A stretch of 64,000 nucleotides of DNA from assembly GCF_000518985.1 (NCBI RefSeq), contig NZ_JAEQ01000021.1:1-64000 (forward strand). Direction: 5' to 3'. Source of the stretch: Chelativorans sp. J32. Lineage in GTDB: Bacteria; Pseudomonadota; Alphaproteobacteria; Rhizobiales; Rhizobiaceae. The position numbers and the translations under genes are program-made. Under the pieces are notes generated by a model. That model did not search any database. It had not been told where the DNA came from and saw nothing but the letters and a program-made list of their open reading frames with translations. Position 1 is the stretch's first letter; each line of letters starts with the position of its first letter. Shown here one piece after another: positions 61,181 to 64,000 of the stretch.

Positions 61181-61593
61181 TGCAGATTCCGCAATAATGA
61201 CCCGGCGGGATCGTCCTGGGCCGGAAGCCGTTTCCCTAACAGATTCGACTTGTGGGATAGCTGCCGTTCAGCAGCGGTCTCCTTGCCGTCATTCGGGATA
61301 GAACGGGCCGGGCGCGAAAGCTGTCGCTCGTTACCACTCCGCGAGACCGGCGCGAACGGAACATGAGTCTGAACCACGATGTGTCCGGACAAGGTGGAAC
61401 ACACCATGACACATGGAACCAGAGGCGGTTGAAGTGGTTCCAAATTGAGCCGAGGTGGGACGGCTATCATGATGTCGCCGGCATGGAGGGACCGAATGGG
61501 CAAGCGCACAAGAACTCGTCGAACCGCTGACCTGTTGCATTGTTCCGAAGCGCGCCGTCCGACGGACATCTTCCACTGTGAGGCAGTTTGTTG
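61181..61593. other. About 410 bp without a recognisable gene
   Basis: This separates the AraC gene from the cytochrome oxidase cluster. The frames are short and contain no motif I can place. A stretch near 61365-61430 (minus) has TGTTCCACCTTGTCCGGACA and neighbouring CATGTGTCATGG-like repeats, possibly a worn IS end, but nothing firm. Confidence 0.4.
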
Positions 61594-62301
61594 ATGGAGG
61601 CGTTCCGAGGAACCTATTGCGGACCGGGACCTGCCCCAAGCGAGCTTTGGCAGGCCTGGAATCTGGATCCGTTCTTGCTGCTCACGCTTGCTGTTTTGGC
61701 TTTCGTGATCGGAAGGACCCGGTCGGGCGCCTTAGCCGTCTGCGTGCTTACGGTGGCTTTCGTTTCGCCGCTTTGCGCCTTGTCGGCTGCGCTCTTTTCA
61801 GCGCGCGTTGTCCACCACGTTCTCCTGGTGGCGGTGGCTGCTCCTCTCATCGCTCTTGCTTGGCCAGCGCGCCAACTACGGTCTTCCTCGGTCTCCTTCC
61901 TCCTCTCGACGGGGGTTCTCTGGGCCTGGCATCTGCCACAGGCCTATGATTTCGCACTCGGTAACATGGCGGTCTACTGGGTAATGCAGTTGACCTTGCT
62001 CGGGACGGCAATCGCCTTCTGGCGCACTGTATTCGATCAACGGCAGGGTGCAGGCCGCGCTCTGCTGTGGGTCCTGGCCGGCTTCATGCAAATGGCACTC
62101 CTTGGGGCACTCCTAACCTTTGCGCCTGCGCCGCTTTATGCGCTTCACGCCGTAGCGCCTTGGGCGTGGGGCTTTACGCCGCTCGGCGACCAACAGCTCG
62201 GAGGCCTCATCATGTGGGTCCCGGCAGGGCTCCCCTTTGCGGTTTGGGCTGCGCTCGTTGCCCGCCGGGGGTGGCGCACCATGGTGCAACGCGCGGCATG
62301 A
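61594..62301 (+). CDS. ctaG: Cytochrome c oxidase assembly factor CtaG (caa3-type)
   Basis: A 235-residue membrane protein from ATG 61594 (MEAFRGTYCGPGPAPSELWQ). About seven helices are present, with family motifs FSARVVHHVLLVAVAAPLIA (conserved HH), VLWAWHLPQAYDFALGNMAV, LLTFAPAPLYALHAVAPWAW and DQQLGGLIMWVPAGLPFAVW. Caa3_CtaG proteins assist copper insertion in some terminal oxidases. It is the first gene of the plus-strand oxidase group; the stop overlaps the start of the CopD-like gene. Confidence 0.9.
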   Translation: MEAFRGTYCGPGPAPSELWQAWNLDPFLLLTLAVLAFVIGRTRSGALAVCVLTVAFVSPLCALSAALFSARVVHHVLLVAVAAPLIALAWPARQLRSSSVSFLLSTGVLWAWHLPQAYDFALGNMAVYWVMQLTLLGTAIAFWRTVFDQRQGAGRALLWVLAGFMQMALLGALLTFAPAPLYALHAVAPWAWGFTPLGDQQLGGLIMWVPAGLPFAVWAALVARRGWRTMVQRAA

Positions 62302-62813
62302 TCGCGTGGCTTGACGGTACGATCCCGTATTTGAAAGCGATCCATATCGCCGCGTTGCTGATTTGGTGCGCGGGTCTTTTCGCGCTGCCTTTGATGCTGG
62401 CGCGCCACCACCCAACCATCGAGCAGGCGGATTACAGCCGGGTCAGGCTTGCGTGCCATTACGGATATACAGGGATCGTCACACCCGCCGCACTGTTCGC
62501 TATCGCTGTGGGCATCCTTCTCATCTTCCTGAGAGAAGTCTTTGTCCCCTGGATGTTTGCGAAACTGTTTTTTGTCGCGCTGCTCGTTGGCTTTCATGCT
62601 TGGGTCGGTCGCACCATCGTGGCCGTGGCTGAAACAGAGGGAGATTACCAGACGCCCGCGCCGCTTCTTCCGCTTCTCCTGCTAATGGTTCCGGTTGTTG
62701 CCATCCTCTTCCTGGTGCTCGCCAAGCCTGAGCTGGGCGAGGTTCCGTTACCGCACTGGCTCATGGAGCCTCGCGGCCATCAGCTTCCCTTTGACGTGCC
62801 TCCCAGGTTGTAG
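62298..62813 (+). CDS. CopD/HemJ-like membrane protein
   Basis: A 171-residue protein from ATG 62298 (MIAWLDGTIPYLKAIHIAAL), overlapping the ctaG stop. The first helix LKAIHIAALLIWCAGLFALP carries the conserved His, and YGYTGIVTPAALFAIAVGIL and LFFVALLVGFHAWVGRTIVA carry further His/aromatic pairs, typical of CopD or HemJ-like four-helix proteins. Copper or haem binding is plausible in an oxidase cluster but not proven. Its 3' end overlaps the convergent DUF2231 gene by 34 bp. Confidence 0.75.
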   Translation: MIAWLDGTIPYLKAIHIAALLIWCAGLFALPLMLARHHPTIEQADYSRVRLACHYGYTGIVTPAALFAIAVGILLIFLREVFVPWMFAKLFFVALLVGFHAWVGRTIVAVAETEGDYQTPAPLLPLLLLMVPVVAILFLVLAKPELGEVPLPHWLMEPRGHQLPFDVPPRL

Positions 62814-63292
62814 TCGAAGACGAGCTTGCCGCCATGCCAACCTGTCGCTCCCACCATGATGATGCCGAAGCCCGAAAGGAGAATTCCATGGGGCAAAACC
62901 GCGGTCTCGTAGCCGTAGAGGCGATAGCCCCAGTTGATGCCAAGAACAGACAGGAGCACCATCGCGACGGCGGCGTGGGTCCAGGCTGCGGCCCTAGCGC
63001 GGATGCCGGGAACCAACAGCAATTCGGGCAAGCCGGTGGCGGCAGAAGCGAGACCAATGATGAAAGCCACTCCCGCTGCCCAGAGACCAGCCCGCGCCCA
63101 AAATACGTCGCCGGTCCACCAATAGAATGCGTCCGCGCCGAAGTTGCTGAATGTCAGCGCTATCGGGAAAGCCACGGCCATGGCATGGATTGGGTGGCTC
63201 GCAATCGCGACCTTCGAACCTGTTTCCTCATAGCCGGGTTGTTCGGCGACAGGATCAGTGAGGGCTTCATTGTGCGTCGTCGTCTCAGGCAT
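62780..63292 (-). CDS. DUF2231 domain membrane protein
   Basis: A 170-residue protein with about four helices: the DUF2231 core starts IASHPIHAMAVAFPIALTFS (HPIH motif), then LWAAGVAFIIGLASAATGLP, AAWTHAAVAMVLLSVLGINW and LPHGILLSGFGIIMVGATGW. The two His-containing helices could bind haem or metal, as in related membrane proteins. It is on the opposite strand to the oxidase genes, overlapping CopD tail-to-tail by 34 bp and the CoxB start head-to-head by 21 bp. It is often found beside alternative cytochrome oxidases. Confidence 0.85.
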   Translation of the reverse strand: MPETTTHNEALTDPVAEQPGYEETGSKVAIASHPIHAMAVAFPIALTFSNFGADAFYWWTGDVFWARAGLWAAGVAFIIGLASAATGLPELLLVPGIRARAAAWTHAAVAMVLLSVLGINWGYRLYGYETAVLPHGILLSGFGIIMVGATGWHGGKLVFDYNLGGTSKGS

Positions 63293-63985
63293 CTATGGGC
63301 TCTCCTGCGGGGCAGTGCCTGGCTGCTAACGTCTGTGACGCTTGCCGGTTGCGAGGGGAGGCTGTCTACAGTCGATCCGGCTGGCCCGGCGGCGGCGGCG
63401 ATCGCAAAGATGTGGTGGGTGCTTCTGTCCGGGTCAGCGGCAATCTTCCTACTCGTCATAACGCTCCTCCTTTTTGCCTTTCGTCGCGATGCTTCAGATA
63501 CCCCGGCGGCGGAGGCCCGGCATGAGCGGGTCTGGATCTGGGGCCTCGGCTTCGGCTTCTCGATCATGGTTCTGGCAGGCCTTACCGTCTATGGCGTCCT
63601 GATGGGCGAGAGGCTCCTGCCGCGCCCGGGCCCGGACGTCGTGACGGTGAGGGCCGAAGGAGCACAGTGGGTGTGGCGCTTCTCGTACGCAGACGCGCCC
63701 GGCCGTGCCACCGAGCATATCCTCCACATCCCTGCAGGCCGGCCGGTCGACGTTGAAATCACCTCGACTGACGTGATCCACAGTTTCTGGGTGCCGCGTC
63801 TTGCGGGCAAACTCGATGCGATCCCCGGCCATGTGAATGTGCTGCGGATCGAGGCAGAGATGCCAGGCGATTACGCGGGCGTTAGCGCTGAATTCAGCGG
63901 CGTCGGCTACACTGGACATCGCTTCATCGTCCGGGCCCATAACGAAGCCGATTGGGGCGCCTTTCTGAGGGGAGAAGTTCGGTGA
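63272..63985 (+). CDS. coxB: Cytochrome c oxidase subunit II-like, lipoprotein
   Basis: A 237-residue subunit from GTG 63272; the ORF is open upstream, but the lipobox LAGC in WLLTSVTLAGCEGRLSTVD fixes a start close before it. Two membrane helices follow (WWVLLSGSAAIFLLVITLLL; GFGFSIMVLAGLTVYGVLM). The periplasmic cupredoxin domain has DVVTVRAEGAQWVWRFSYAD, EITSTDVIHSFWVPRLAGKL, then DYAGVSAEFSGVGYTGHRFI. Compared with canonical CoxB, the CuA motif CxELCGxxH is absent here (AEFSGVGYTGH), so this looks like a CuA-less, quinol-oxidase-like subunit II. Its start overlaps the divergent DUF2231 gene. Confidence 0.88.
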   Translation: MRRRLRHLWALLRGSAWLLTSVTLAGCEGRLSTVDPAGPAAAAIAKMWWVLLSGSAAIFLLVITLLLFAFRRDASDTPAAEARHERVWIWGLGFGFSIMVLAGLTVYGVLMGERLLPRPGPDVVTVRAEGAQWVWRFSYADAPGRATEHILHIPAGRPVDVEITSTDVIHSFWVPRLAGKLDAIPGHVNVLRIEAEMPGDYAGVSAEFSGVGYTGHRFIVRAHNEADWGAFLRGEVR

Positions 63986-64000
63986 ATGCTCTTCGCCGCC
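63982..64000 (+). CDS. Start of the next oxidase gene, partial
   Basis: A GTG at 63982 overlaps the coxB stop (GTGA) and reads VNALRR to the window edge; ATG 63986 is the other possible start. A subunit I gene is expected after coxB, but only six codons are visible, so the product cannot be read. Confidence 0.3.

Noticed and set aside
62834-63271. N-terminal extension of the CoxB frame
   Set aside because: It is antisense to DUF2231 and precedes the lipobox signal peptide, so it is not part of the protein.
1-64000. tRNA, rRNA, CRISPR arrays and riboswitches
   Set aside because: No cloverleaf, repeat-spacer array or conserved riboswitch core was seen by eye; a covariance-model search would be the deciding test.

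Overview
The window looks like chromosomal DNA from an alphaproteobacterium of the Rhizobiales (Hyphomicrobiales). The signs are GC-rich coding DNA, a GAAC-N7-GAAC LexA box, GGAAC-N16-CGTT boxes of the EcfG general stress sigma factor, an HWE histidine kinase, imuA/imuB remnants and many ABC/LysR catabolic islands. The genus cannot be fixed from the sequence alone.

Left arm, 1-7660: a graveyard of mobile DNA. The 5' part of a group II intron sits inside the transposase of one IS3-type element, which itself sits inside a second IS3 orfA. Further on are an intact SAM methyltransferase, IS110 and IS3 remnants, an out-of-frame imuA'-'imuB fusion behind a LexA box, an IclR fragment and a decayed Tn3-family transposase. 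Two Tn3-type 38-bp ends lie in the same orientation. One of them now encodes the C-terminal tail of the neighbouring regulator.

7601-19250: a minus-strand operon that looks like a hydantoin or thiohydantoin utilisation pathway. It holds an Asp/Glu (hydantoin) racemase, a polyamine-type ABC importer (two permeases, a Tat-exported binding protein, an ATPase), a hydantoinase/oxoprolinase-family protein and two DUF917 proteins (one frameshifted). A MalT-like LuxR regulator follows. 19593-31974: a nitroreductase, a sensory cluster (CheR methyltransferase, HWE kinase with receiver, large hybrid kinase), a small secreted protein with three internal repeats, a GlxA-type AraC regulator, a methyltransferase, a potassium-channel protein with a zinc ribbon, and tiny proteins. 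Two good EcfG-type promoters and one weaker one lie here, so the area may belong to the general stress response.

32054-39390: an XRE/MmyB regulator with a candidate operator repeated in front of a neighbouring NTF2-like gene, a coupled flavin split-barrel / GAF pair, and an exported protein with an FAD oxidase. 39508-51309: a catabolic island with a LIV-type ABC importer, an ArgE-like deacylase, a DUF1028 protein, RidA, a flavin monooxygenase and LysR regulators.

51583-58344: a periplasmic thiol-redox locus. dsbD, a TlpA-like fusion and a DsbA-like gene diverge from an L,D-transpeptidase, a PmrA/QseB-like two-component pair and another DsbA-like gene. One CTTAAG-N5-CTTAAG box lies between the two operons, which suggests a single two-component regulon resembling ScsBCD. 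58881-64000: an MFS exporter with its divergent AraC regulator, then the start of an alternative cytochrome oxidase cluster (CtaG, a CopD-like protein, DUF2231, CoxB) that continues past the window.
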